From NCBI RefSeq assembly GCF_023159225.1, contig NC_063171.1, forward strand, positions 3,515,501-3,579,500: a DNA stretch of 64,000 nt, given 5' to 3'. This DNA is from Perognathus longimembris pacificus (Eukaryota > Chordata > Mammalia > Rodentia > Heteromyidae). Below the pieces are notes generated by a model. The model did not search any database. It was not told the origin of the DNA and saw only the letters and a list, made by a program, of their open reading frames with translations. A program made the position numbers and the translations under genes. Below are positions 34,575 through 45,040 of this stretch, piece by piece; the stretch's first letter is position 1; each line of letters begins with the position of its first letter.

Positions 34575-34760
34575 AGAAAAAAATCATCTTTAAGTAGTTG
34601 TACAAAAGAGTTGCAATTTTACAAAGCATTTTATGAATATCAAATATTTTGATCAATGTCACCCCCTTTCAATATTCTCACCCATCTCTCCCCTCAAAAC
34701 TTCTTCCTTCATTCTTCTTAATTTTTTAGGATATATGTTGAATTCTTGACAGCATTAATG
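34575..34760. repeat. Dispersed repeat R1 (antisense L1-like 3' end)
   Basis: The clearest R1 copy: 'tttaagtagttgtacaaaag', 'agttgcaattttacaaagca', 'ttgatcaatgtcaccccctt'. Its layout parallels known L1 3' ends in antisense. Confidence 0.5.
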
Positions 34761-35383
34761 CATGTACTTTGACAGAAAACATTTTGTATGTACTATTTGT
34801 GCTTCAGTTAGTCAAGATTGTTTATATGACTGCATGCATTTATTTTTGGATTATAATTTTTGTATATAATAGTAGGCTTCATCAGCAGTTATTATTATTT
34901 TGAAGCGGTCAAATAAGGATTATAGATTAAGTAGGACATGAAAACATTCCCTGTTTCAAGATATTGATCAAATCAAGATATTCTGATTGAAAACACAGGA
35001 TTCACTTTTACCACATATTTAGAATATATGGTCAATACTTTATAGTATTTTCAATATGAAAAGATAATGTGCCTAATCTTAACTGTGAAACAATGACTTT
35101 ATACTTGAAGTTTCATATAAACATAGAAATATGAATAATTGATTTCAAAGTTACATGCCAGACACAGTGCTGGAAGTTTATCATTCATAGTGGTTTATTA
35201 TTTTACAGTATTTGTGAATGTATACTTCCAATTCTACTTAGAATTTATTGAATCTACCAGTTATTACCCATTGCATGTTAGTTTGTAGACATTGTACTAT
35301 ATTTTATAAGCAGAACATATTAGTATTTTCAAGGCTATTTCTCCCCATCATTTCACTCTCCAAAGGGTGATAGGAGTACTTAC

Positions 35384-35472
35384 AACCAGCTGGAGTGACA
35401 GAGAAACACTGTGAGGTAATAACAACCAGAAAAGTAGCCCAGGACCCAGAAGCATCCAGGGTCCCTGGTATC
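35384..35472 (-). other. Exon-like island, possible signal-peptide exon
   Basis: On the minus strand an 89-bp stretch is bounded by a pyrimidine-rich acceptor (tttgtttccttag) and a consensus donor (gtaagt). One frame reads through it without a stop and contains Met followed by about 20 mostly hydrophobic residues (MLLGPGLLFWLLLPHS...), which looks like a secretory signal peptide. It is in apparently single-copy DNA. No partner exon is recognised nearby, so it may be a remnant or chance. Confidence 0.25.
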
Positions 35473-35746
35473 CTAAGGAAACAAAAGTTTCTGAGTATGA
35501 ATTGTTGCCAAATATGATCATGACTATTCCCTGAAAACATGATATTGAGAACTCTTTTCTCCTCTGATGGTCAACCACCATATAATGTTATTTTCATTGT
35601 CTCAAATTCAAGAAGGCATAAAAATACAAAATGGGTTACAACAAATATTAAAAGAATAATATCAATAATGAGAGTAAAGCTTCAACCAAGTGTTTTTGCA
35701 TAAAAAGGAAAAACATTAATGTTAATTTTCAAGATACACAAATCAA

Positions 35747-35979
35747 GCTGGGCCCTGATGGCTCACCACTGTAACCTAGCTACTCAGGAGGCTGAGATTG
35801 AAGATTGAGGTTAGAGGCCAGCCTTGGCAGAAAAGTCCTGTAAGACTCTTATCTCCAATTAACCACTCAAAAACCAGAAGTGGACTTGTGACTCAAATTA
35901 TTAGAGTGCTAGCCTTGAGCAAAAGAGATCAGGGACAGCCCCCAAGCCCTGAGTTCAAACTCTACAACCAACAAAAAAA
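35747..35979 (+). mobile_element. B1/7SL-like + Geo SINE
   Basis: Left half with 'ctagctactcaggaggctga', right half with 'tagagtgctagccttgagc', A-rich tail. The exact 13-bp target-site duplication atacacaaatcaa lies at 35734-35746 and 35980-35992. Confidence 0.93.
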
Positions 35980-36444
35980 ATACACAAATCAATTTATTGA
36001 TTGAGGATTGAATATTTTGTGAGACATTTCTTTTTGGACAGATGAGAATGTAAATCTTCATTTGTCCTGAGAAGAAGCAATATATTGGCCTTAGGAGGGC
36101 ACCTCTGCAAATAAGGGATCTTAAAAGCCATTTATAGGGCTTTATCCAACACTTATAAGAATTTTTTCATTTATAAATTGACACAATCACTGTCTCTTAG
36201 GTTAATTTAAAATATTATTCAAGTGCACAGAAGAAGTTTAAAATCATTCTAAGAATCAAATGAAAAACCCGAATAGAACATAAATTGTGGCATAGGTATA
36301 AATAGTGGATTTAAGTGACCTACATCACTTGGCTGGCAAGTAAAATTTCTCAAGGGAGGTTCAGGAGATTCTCTGGGTGGAGATGGTACAACAAGGCATT
36401 CAAAAAAGGATGGGCAAGACTCAAAGACACCGGGATGCCATGAT

Positions 36445-36510
36445 TGTCTGGACTTCAGCTTCCTGTGCAGCTAGGACTCCAGGTATGCACCACTGGTACC
36501 CAGCTCAGTT
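36445..36510 (-). mobile_element. Fragment of a B1-like SINE, antisense
   Basis: 'cttcctgtgcagctaggact' followed by 'ccaggtatgcaccactggta' matches the 5' end of the B1-like half in antisense. The rest is missing or too diverged. Confidence 0.6.
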
Positions 36511-37070
36511 AAGCACCTTTTATTTGGCTGAAATTAGTCTTCATCAAGTTGAATTTTTTACACATAAAAAAGGCTCTGTGTCTGCAGCTGAAACAGTTCA
36601 ATTATCAAAGCAGCAGAGTGTCTGCAGGTGGCTTTCTCCTGGGATTTCTTTGGAGTTAACAAGGTTGCAAATCCCAGGATAACAGATTTTCTGGTGAAGG
36701 TTATATTTCTTCAGCCAGGGATGTGGCTCAAGTGCTAGGTGGCCTGCCTAGTGACTGCAAAAATAAGTAAAGAAATAAGCAAGACAAGGAGACCAACATC
36801 CTACTGAACATTAAGATAAAAACATGAGACAAATTTTATTGAGAAGAGATTGTTTTTAGTCAAAGGAACTAAAAGATATTCATTTGTCTAAACCAAAATA
36901 ACTGTAAGACATGACTTTTTAAATTTCTAGGAATTTTTTAAATGGTCACTTTTATGGAAACATATAGTATATATAAGTCCATAAGTAAATGAAGGAAGCA
37001 ATACTGAGAAACAAATTATTGTACCCAAACACCTAATTCTCCATGATATTATTTTGCCTTGGTGAATTTT
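36511..37070. other. Upstream region of the plus-strand OR gene
   Basis: AT-rich, no coding ORF. A possible ID-like scrap lies near 36714-36756 (gatgtggctcaagtgctagg). The last bases, tgaattttcag ending at 37073, look like a splice acceptor for the OR coding exon. No upstream exon or promoter can be pinned down. Confidence 0.4.
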
Positions 37071-37088
37071 CAGTACAAACAAGAAAAT

Positions 37089-38108
37089 ATGAATGAAAAC
37101 ATGGACCAACAGAACAAAACTTCAACGGATTTCATCCTCCTGGGGCTCTTTCCTGGGTTCAAGTATCCTAACCTGCTCATCCTCACCATCCTCCTTATCT
37201 ACACTGTAGCCTTTGCTGGAAACTCTATTCTGCTCCTCCTCATCTGGCTGGATTCCCACCTCCACACCCCTATGTACTTCCTGCTCAGTCAGCTGTCTGT
37301 CATTGACCTGGCATACATCTCCAGCACTGTTCCCAAGACTGTCACCAACTACTTCACAGGGAAGAAGAGCATTTCCTATCTGGCCTGTGCTTCTCAGATG
37401 TTTTTCTTCCTCACCCTTGGTCTTGCGGAGTGCATCCTCCTGACCCTCATGGCCTATGACCGCTACATAGCTGTCTGCAATCCCCTGAGATACACAGTCC
37501 TTATGAGCCCCAAAGTCTGCCTGCAAATGGCTGTCACCGCCTGGACTGGAGCCGTTCTTGCAGCCCTTGTCCATACCATCTACCCAATGCATTTCCCCGT
37601 TTGTGGCTCCAGAGAGATTAATCATTACTTTTGTGAGATGCCTGCTATTCTGAGAATGTCTTGTGTTGACACATCAGTGTATGAGATGGTCAAATTTGTC
37701 TCAACCATTATCTTTCTCCTAGTTCCATTTATTCTCATTCTGGCCTCCTATGTTTCCATATTCCTCACTGTCCTTAAGATGAACTCTCGCAAAGGGAAGA
37801 ATAAAGCTCTGGCTACCTGCTCCTCCCACTTGACTGTAGTGAGTCTCTACTTTGGCCAGGCCATCTTCATCTACATGACACCCAGCTCATCCCACACACC
37901 TGAGCAAGACCAGGTAGGAGCTGTGCTTGGCACCATTGTGACCCCCATGCTCAACCCCATCATCTACAGCTTGAGGAACAAAGAAGTGGTAGGAGCTCTA
38001 CAGAAATGTATGGGAAGGTGCTGCAACTATGAGACTCCCCACTTTCTACAGTGCTATTCTCAGAAATGTTCTATCCTCAATTTTAAGGCTATCCATGGTC
38101 AATTTTAA
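37089..38108 (+). CDS. Olfactory receptor, OR family 2, with extended C-terminus
   Basis: A class A GPCR for odorant detection. From the ATG at 37089 the ORF is 339 aa. A second ATG at 37101 gives 335 aa and fits OR N-termini equally well. An upstream in-frame TTG at 37059 would precede the likely splice acceptor (ends 37073), so I reject it. Hallmarks: NKT glycosylation site (9-11), GN (44-45), LHTPMY (58-63), Cys100, MAYDRYIAVC (121-130), loop-2 cysteines 172, 182 and 192, KALATCSSH (239-247), PMLNPIIYSLRN (286-297). All seven TM segments are present. About 30 residues beyond the usual end (after residue ~310, GRCCNYE...) suggest loss of the ancestral stop. Family 2 by FFCEMPA-like and SREINH motifs; VPKTVTNYFTGKKSISYLAC is less usual and I cannot name the subfamily. 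Confidence 0.94.
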   Translation: MNENMDQQNKTSTDFILLGLFPGFKYPNLLILTILLIYTVAFAGNSILLLLIWLDSHLHTPMYFLLSQLSVIDLAYISSTVPKTVTNYFTGKKSISYLACASQMFFFLTLGLAECILLTLMAYDRYIAVCNPLRYTVLMSPKVCLQMAVTAWTGAVLAALVHTIYPMHFPVCGSREINHYFCEMPAILRMSCVDTSVYEMVKFVSTIIFLLVPFILILASYVSIFLTVLKMNSRKGKNKALATCSSHLTVVSLYFGQAIFIYMTPSSSHTPEQDQVGAVLGTIVTPMLNPIIYSLRNKEVVGALQKCMGRCCNYETPHFLQCYSQKCSILNFKAIHGQF

Positions 38109-38857
38109 ATTCTGAGACTTTTTTGTTCTTATTGGAAATGTAACACTGTGTAAGAAAAGGTGGCAGGATTTGTGCTCATAGTTAGGGAGTTGTTCGTGTC
38201 CCATAATGGTAGCTTTTGTTGAGTAAAACATTAACAAGTGTCACTTTTAGCCTGCTACTTGTGTCTGCTATTCTGAGAATGTCTAGTATGGATATGGCAT
38301 GGATTTTAACAATGATAACTATGTAAAGATAAATATTCTCCAACTCTTTTCTCAGCTTTAATATATCGGGTCACAAAGTCCAGCAGTGATTTGCTGTTCT
38401 AGAAAGACTTGGCTTATGTTTCTAATGTAAAAATAATCATATCTATTCTTTCATTCATTCAAAAATTCACATTTAATGCCCATCACTCAATCTTTCCAGT
38501 TGAAAAAAAATCCAGATCCTTATAAATCTTCCTATATAATCCTTACTTTTTCCAAATTCCTTTTCCTTCTATGTTAAAATACATAAATAGATGCATGTAA
38601 TTAGCAACCAGAGAGAATGAAGTTAGGGAATTCTTTTTTTAAAAAATAGATGGAATTTTTTTTCTCTTCTTCTACCATTGGTACATTAATATATGTATAA
38701 AAATTGGAAAGATTAACTTCATAAGTTTGTAATGATATTTAATGAGGCTTACACTAATTTGAATTTTCATAAAATCAAGTAGCCTTTTAAACAAAATGAA
38801 CAGTAATAAAATCGGACATAAATTTGTAATTGAATTTTAAAGATTGCTTTTAAAGCT

Positions 38858-39003
38858 ATTTGTACAACTTGTGGGTGAAGGGAGGGAAAAACTGGGAGAG
38901 AGTGAGGAAAGGGGTGACATTTTCCAAAAGGAAATGTACTTTTTACCTAATTTATGTAACTGCAGTCCCCCTGTATATCACTTTTATAATAACAATAAAA
39001 AAC
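38858..39003 (+). mobile_element. L1 3' end, sense (short)
   Basis: Purine-rich stretch then 'aaatgtactttttacctaat', 'tgtaactgcagtccccctgt' and AATAAA at the A-rich end, as in the L1 tails at 44490 and 52190. Confidence 0.75.
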
Positions 39004-39031
39004 TATTAGTTTCCATTGACATCACATTTTC

Positions 39032-39227
39032 TTTTGGCCAGTCCTGGGCCTTGGACTCAGGGCCTGAGCACTGTCCCTGGCTTCTTTTTGCTCAAGGCTA
39101 GCACTCTGCCACTTGAGCCACAGTGCCACTTCTGGCCGTTTTCTGTATATGTGGTGCTGGGGAGTTGAACCCAGGGACTCATGTATACAAGGCAGGCTCT
39201 CTTACCACTAGGCCATATCCCCAGCCC
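39032..39227 (-). mobile_element. IDL-Geo SINE, antisense
   Basis: Well preserved. The exact 15-bp target-site duplication tgacatcacattttc lies at 39017-39031 and 39228-39242, just beyond an L1 tail. Confidence 0.95.
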
Positions 39228-39312
39228 TGACATCACATTTTCATTACAAAAATAAATTTCTAAGTATTAATTAAGCCAAGGCCTTGAGTTCAGATTTCAG
39301 TACCAGATATAC

Positions 39313-39613
39313 TACACAGACACACAGACACACACACAGACACACACACATACACACGTGTGTAGATATATCTGGTGTGTGTGTACACTGGTCCTGAGGT
39401 TTGAACTCAGAACCTAGGCATTTTTTCCTGAGCTTTTTTGCTCAAGGCTAATGCTCTACCACTTGAACCAAGACTCACCTGCTGGCTTTTTGGTGATTAA
39501 TTGGAGATAAGAGTATTTATGGACTTTCCTGCCCAGGCTGGCTTTAGAATGTCAATCCTCAGATCTCAGCCTTCTGTGTAGCTAGTGTTACAGGTGTGAG
39601 TCACCAGTTTCAA
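39313..39613 (-). mobile_element. B1/7SL-like + Geo SINE, antisense, with (CA)/(GT) repeats
   Basis: A CA-rich run (39313-39358) and a GT run (39375-39386) precede the antisense Geo and B1-like units (tgctctaccacttgaacc ... gctagtgttacaggtgtgag). Confidence 0.85.
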
Positions 39614-39615
39614 AA

Positions 39616-40264
39616 TGTTATTCCTAATATACTTCAGTAATCATGACAGCAACAAAACCCTGTTTTACACTGAAAGGACATAGAGTCTGTCTCTGTGGAA
39701 AAGTACTAGTGTGTTGGATGGGAAATGCTCTTACAGCTACAAGGGGAAAATAATGCTTTCCACACCTTAAAATCATGTCAAAATTCATGACTTGCTCATG
39801 ATAAAATGTGGCTTAATAGAAAATATTCTATTTCCCCTTAATCAATGTCTGGAAAGCAAACATAATTTATAATACATTATAATATAAGGCAATTATTAAG
39901 TTACATACACAATTTTGGGCTATTAAAATGTATCACAATAATTTTTTATATTTATTGACAATGAAGTGATGTTGTGATGCATGGCTATATATATAATAAT
40001 CAAATAAAGGTAACCAGTATATCAAATAGAGGATATCAGTATATCAACACCTTGCATATTTATTACTTCTTATTATTAGAACATCTAAAGTTCTCTTTCT
40101 GTTGTAGTTTGAAATATGCAGTCCATTATTTTTAGCTATCATTACCTATTATCCAGTAGAATAGCAGAACTTATTTCTCCCATCTAACTTTTGAGCCAGT
40201 GGTCCACCTCCCATCTATTGTTGCCATTGGCCAAACTCTCCCCATATCATATGTCACCTGTCTT
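39616..40264. other. AT-rich intergenic DNA without a recognised gene
   Basis: No ORF or repeat landmark recognised. Confidence 0.5.
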
Positions 40265-40265
40265 T

Positions 40266-40490
40266 TTGGTTTTGGGGTTTTTTTTGTTTGTTTGTTTTCT
40301 TGCCTGTGCTGGGGCTTGAACTCAAGGCTTGGGCACTGTCTCTGAGCTTCTTTTGCTCAAGGATAGCACTCTACCACTTGAGTCACAGCACCACTTCTGG
40401 CTTTTACTGTGTATGTGGTGCTGAGAAATTGAACCCAGGGCTTTATGCATGCTAGGCAAGCACTCTACCACCGAGGTACCTTCCTAGCCC
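40266..40490 (-). mobile_element. IDL-Geo SINE, antisense (older copy)
   Basis: T/G-rich tail then 'gctggggcttgaactcaagg' and the antisense ID-like half ending 'cctagcccc'. It has more changes than other copies. A possible imperfect target duplication is acctgtcttt / acatgtcttt around the ends. Confidence 0.85.
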
Positions 40491-40499
40491 CACATGTCT

Positions 40500-41495
40500 T
40501 TACTCTCTCTAGGATCCAGTGACCACTACTGTTCTTATAAATTTGTGTGTGAGATTTCATATATGATTAAAAATTTTCTTTCTGCATCTAGAAAATTTTA
40601 CCTAACATTTTATCTTCCAGGTGCATTCATGTTCCCTTAATAGTGTTTCATACTTTTAAGACTCAATATAATATCATTATACTGTACATACTTTGACGCA
40701 TTGTGTATGGGAAAATATTCTTTCGAGGCCTAAGTTCAAGGGTATTTTGTGTGTGTGGGTGTATGTGCATGTATGACACAAAGGTTTGAAGTCAGGGCCT
40801 TATTCTTGCTAGGAAGGTGCCCTTGCAAAGAATGCACTCTTTTTTATCATGACCTCAGCCCCAGTTTTTTTTTAATTATTAAAGGATATTGAATACAATA
40901 ATAGCTGATAATATATTTGTGGTATTGAAAGCGGGTTCGCACAGTATGATACACTAATTCTACCACTGAAAATGAAATCACTGTGTGAGAGAGAAATCTA
41001 TGTCTGTATTTATTGCAGCACTACTTAAAATAGCCTTTTAGGACACACAGCCTGAAAAGAAACTGAGCAAAGAATAGATTACCTTACTGTTTTCATACAA
41101 AACGTATTCATAGTAAAAAAAAAAAAAAAAGTTCTTCAAAATTAGAGAAGGGGGTCAACTAAAGAAGATCCTGTAGGATTATTCATGTATTTGTAGCCCC
41201 AAATAGAATACATATTACATCGATAGTTAAAAGTCCACACTAATGGATTTAAAGGGAGAAATAAATGGAATTTAACAATAATGGAAATAATGGAAGGCTT
41301 CAAAAACATATCATCCATACAAAAAAATAAAGCAATCATGGGACTTGAGCTACACTTTTGGCCAAAAGGACCTAATTCCAGTTTAAAGACTATCCATTGT
41401 TTTCAAGTGCTCCTGGATGTTTAGGGCCAGTCACTTTTTAGGCTGGGGCAAGACTGAGCAAGGAGAGGAGGACTAAAATCACAACAGAATAGGGA
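40500..41495. other. Intergenic DNA, mostly unassigned
   Basis: Contains a GT-rich patch at 40746-40775 followed by a degraded SINE-like stretch (to about 40865), and a 16-bp A run at 41115-41130. No gene seen. Confidence 0.4.
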
Positions 41496-41523
41496 AAAAA
41501 GCAAATGTGAGAACCTGGAAGAA

Positions 41524-44007
41524 ATGGACAAATTCTTAACAAAAATTGATATGCCCAAACTTAACCAAGAGGACGTAAATCTACTGAACAGACTCATATG
41601 CAGCAATGAAATTGAAACTGCAATAAGTGATCTACCTTCCAAGAAAAACCCAGGTCCAGATGGATTCACAGCGGAATTCTACAAGGCTTTCAAAACAGAT
41701 CTCACACCAACACTCCTCAAACTCTTCAATGAAATAGAGTAAAAGCTCACTACCAAACACATTCTGGAAAGAGAACTATAGACCAATTTCCCTGATGAAC
41801 ATTGAAGCAAAAATTTTCAACAAAATTCTGGCCAATTGACTTCAACAGGTCATCAAAAAATCATACACCATGATCAAACTGGATTCATCCCAGGGATGCA
41901 AAGTTGGTTCAATATACGCAAGTCAATTAATGTAATCCACCACATCAACCAGAGCAAGGTAAAGAGTCACATGGTTATATCCCCAGATGCAAAAAAGGCA
42001 TTCGATAAAATCCAGCACCCATTTACGATAAAAGCCCTGGAAAAACTGGGATTCCAGGGAACACTTCTGGATATAATAAAGGCAGTCTATGACAAACCAA
42101 CATCAAGCATAATTCTAAACGGTGAAAAGCTAAAGCCATTCCCTTTAAAATCAGGTGCAAGACAGGAATGCCCACTCTCTCCTCTCCTCTTCAACATAGT
42201 ACTAGAATTCCTAACCAGAGCAATTAGGCAAGAAGAAAACATAAAGGGGATCCAAATAGAAAAATATGAAGTTAAACTTTCTCTCTTCGCAGATGACATG
42301 ATTCTATACCTAAAGAACCCCATAGACTCTACTCCCAAGCTACTAGAGCTGATCCAAAACTTTGGCAAAGTAGCAGGATATAAAATAAATCCTCAAAAAT
42401 CAATGGCTTTATATATGCTAACAACCTGAAGAGTGAGGCTGAAATCAGGAAAGCAACACCTTTTGCAATAGCCTCAAATAACATAAAATACCTAGGAATA
42501 ACCGTAACCAAAGAAGTGAAAGTACTCTATGATGAGAACTTTAAAAACCTAAAAAAGGAAATTAAGGCAGAACTAAGGAAATGGGAAAACCTCCCATGCT
42601 CCTGGATTGACAGGATTAACATCATGAAAATGGTAATATTACCAAAAGCTATCTACAAATTCAATGCAATACCCATCAATATCCCAAAATCAGTCTTCAA
42701 TGAAATAGAGGAAGCAACCCAGAAATTCATGTTTTTTTTTAAAAAAAAAACCTGAATAGCAAAAAACAAGAATATCAATACCAAACTTTAAATTGTACTA
42801 CAAAGATATAGTAATAAAAAAAATCTCGGTACTGGCACAAGAACAGGCCTGAGGACTGGTGGAACAGAACTGAAGATCCAGAAATGAACCCACAGACCTA
42901 CAGCTACCTAATCTTTGACAAAGAAGCTGAAAATATAGGTTGGAACAAAGACAGCCTCTTCAAAAAATGGTATTAGCAAAACTGGGTCAACACCTGTAAC
43001 AAACTAAAACTAGACCCCTATCTATCACCCTGCACCAAAATCAACTCCAAATGGATCAAAGACCTGGAAATAAAATAAGACACCCTGAAAACTCTGCAAG
43101 AAGAAATAGGAGAAACTCTAGGACTCCTTGGCACTGGAAGAAACTTCCATAACAAAGGCCCAGAAATCCAACAAATCAAAGAAAGTCTGGACAAGTGGGA
43201 CTGTATCAAACTGCTGAGCTTCTGCAGGGCCAAAGATATAGCTTCCAAGATAAATAGAAAACCCACAGATTGGGAAAAGATATTCACCAGCCATGCAAAG
43301 GACAAAGGCCTGATATCTAATATATACACAAAATTCAAAAAATTAAATTCCTCCAAAACAAACAATCAAAGAACCAACAGCCCTTTCAACAAATGGGCTA
43401 AAGCCTTAAAAAGAGACTTCTCTGAAGAGGAAATGAGAATGGCCAAGAGTCACATGAAAAAGTGATCTACATCACTGGCCATAGAAGAAATGCAAATCAA
43501 AACAACATTGAGATATCACCTCACCCCAGTAAGAATGTCTATTATCAGGAAATCTAATAATAACAAATTCTGGAGAGGATGGGGCCAAAAGGGAACTCTA
43601 CTACATTGTTGGTGGAATGAAAACTTGTTCAACCCCTCTGGAAAGCAGCATGGAGGTTCCTAAGAAGGCTAAACATAGAGCTCACCTATGACCCAGCAGC
43701 TCCACTTTTGGGTATCTACCCAAAAGATTACAAGCAAGAACACATTAAAGCCACCAGCACAACAATGTTCATCGCATCACAATTTGTCATTGCTAAAACA
43801 TGGAACCAACCTAGATGCCCCTCAGTAGACAAGTGGATCAGGAAAAGGTGGTATATATACACAATGGAATTCTATGCCTCCATCAGAAGGAATGACACTG
43901 CCAGATTCATAAGGAAATGGAAGCACTTAGAAAAAATCATACTAAGTGAAGTGACCCAGACCCAAAGAAACATAAACCCTAAGGTGTCCCTCACAGGGAA
44001 TCACTAG
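41524..44007 (+). pseudogene. L1 ORF2 (RT domain to C-terminus), broken
   Basis: Reverse-transcriptase portion of L1 ORF2. The RT palm is readable in 41836-42429: [16 protein letters not shown] motif, then [12 protein letters not shown] and the catalytic FADD ([12 protein letters not shown], about 42282-42317). Upstream, 41524-41742 includes the finger motif [18 protein letters not shown]. Downstream are thumb sequence (42516-42755), connection sequence broken by stops, and the C-terminal segment (43708-44007). A one-base A/T indel at 42722-42750 and several stops inactivate it. The catalytic aspartates themselves are intact, unlike in the L1 at 14209. Confidence 0.88.
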
Positions 44008-44498
44008 TACAGGAATAGGCTAGTCATGGTAGAAGACTAAAATACCCTAATAACTACACCCATATGACCACATAAGAAGATGCCAAGTGAAATGAACTCC
44101 ACAATATGGAAACAAGAGTTGTGCCACTGTTGTGATTGTTCTCGGCATGCCATGTGAACTCGTACTACTATTTTTTCCCTCTTTTTCCTTGTCAGTTTGT
44201 TTGAGTGAGTGGTTTGTCTAGTTTTGTTTCTCTTGTAGTCTCTTCCAGTGGCTGTACCCTTGCTACCACTGTGCTACATCCGAGTACCCTGAATCTTGTC
44301 TGATACGGGTAGTAGAACTGGGGAAGGGAGAGGGAATACAAGGATCCAGAGACAAAGAACAAAATGACAAACCATTCAAAAAGCAACACTTAGAAACCAT
44401 TTGGTGTAAACCAAATGCACAACTCTTGTGGGGAGAGGGAAAGAGGGAGGGGGAGGGGGGAAATGAGGGAGGAGGTAACAAGTAGAACAAGAAATGTA

Positions 44499-44504
44499 CT
44501 CACT
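44499..44504. repeat. Target-site duplication of the provirus, left copy
   Basis: ctcact directly before the 5' LTR, identical to 52177-52182. A 6-bp duplication is usual for class II retrovirus-like integrases. Confidence 0.93.
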
Positions 44505-44911
44505 TGTTGGGAGCCAAGAGACAGTTAAATTCTTCCTGACCTCTGGCTGTGTTTTCAAGGATGTGCAAGGACATGGCTTAATGGAAAATCGGAAATGCTT
44601 TACTATGTCTGCCAGAGTCCATTCTTATGTTAACCAACCTCATTCTGTCTTAGCTACCATTGGATATTGTTAACTCCAAGCCTTTTTGTGTTCTGGAATT
44701 TTAACCCTATGCTATTTCCTGGTTTTCAAACTGCATATAAGCTGGAAGTTAAAAATAAACATGGCTGCAGTCTTGAGTTAGTCTTGAGCTGCAGACCTCC
44801 CAGACCCCATCTTTGTCTCTTGTCTTTTTTCTCTTGTCTTGTATTTTTCTTTTTCTTTAATCCTCGCCCCCCTCATTCAGGATTCCCTTTCATTGCCAGC
44901 TGGCTCAGGCA
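44505..44911 (+). repeat. 5' LTR
   Basis: 407 bp, begins TGTTGGG and ends GGCA. TATA box tataa at 44736-44740 and AATAAA at 44754-44759, only 13 bp apart. The polyadenylation signal therefore lies in U3 ahead of the expected transcription start, implying a short R. The U5 part is C/T-rich. It carries about 10 extra bases near 44519-44536 relative to the 3' LTR. Confidence 0.93.
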
Positions 44912-44913
44912 AG

Positions 44914-44931
44914 TGGCACCCAAACAGGGAC
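44914..44931 (+). promoter_or_regulatory. Primer binding site, tRNA-Lys type
   Basis: tggcacccaaacagggac lies 2 bp after the LTR. It matches the 3' end complement of tRNA-Lys3 except for two CpG-to-CpA changes, which look like methylated-CpG decay. Confidence 0.88.
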
Positions 44932-45040
44932 CTGAACACCTGGGACTACGGCAGAGGACCCCGCTGAGGTAAGGACGTCCGATCACTTGGGAAAGAAAGC
45001 GGAAGAGAGTACGGAAAAGTATCGTCAGGAGTGAGATATA

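Larger units (their letters stand above)
41497..44504 (+). mobile_element. 5'-truncated L1, left part, interrupted by the provirus
   Basis: ORF2 from just upstream of the RT domain through the 3'UTR. The tail resumes after the provirus at 52177-52225. The element is 5'-truncated inside ORF2. Ends with the L1 segment 'gaaatgtactcact', split by the LTR insertion at 44504/44505. Confidence 0.92.

Noticed and set aside
36377..36682. 101-codon ORF upstream of the OR gene
   Set aside because: Contains a B1-like SINE fragment and no domain.
37122..37625. 167-codon minus-strand ORF over the second OR
   Set aside because: Antisense shadow of an intact OR; composition explained by the coding strand.
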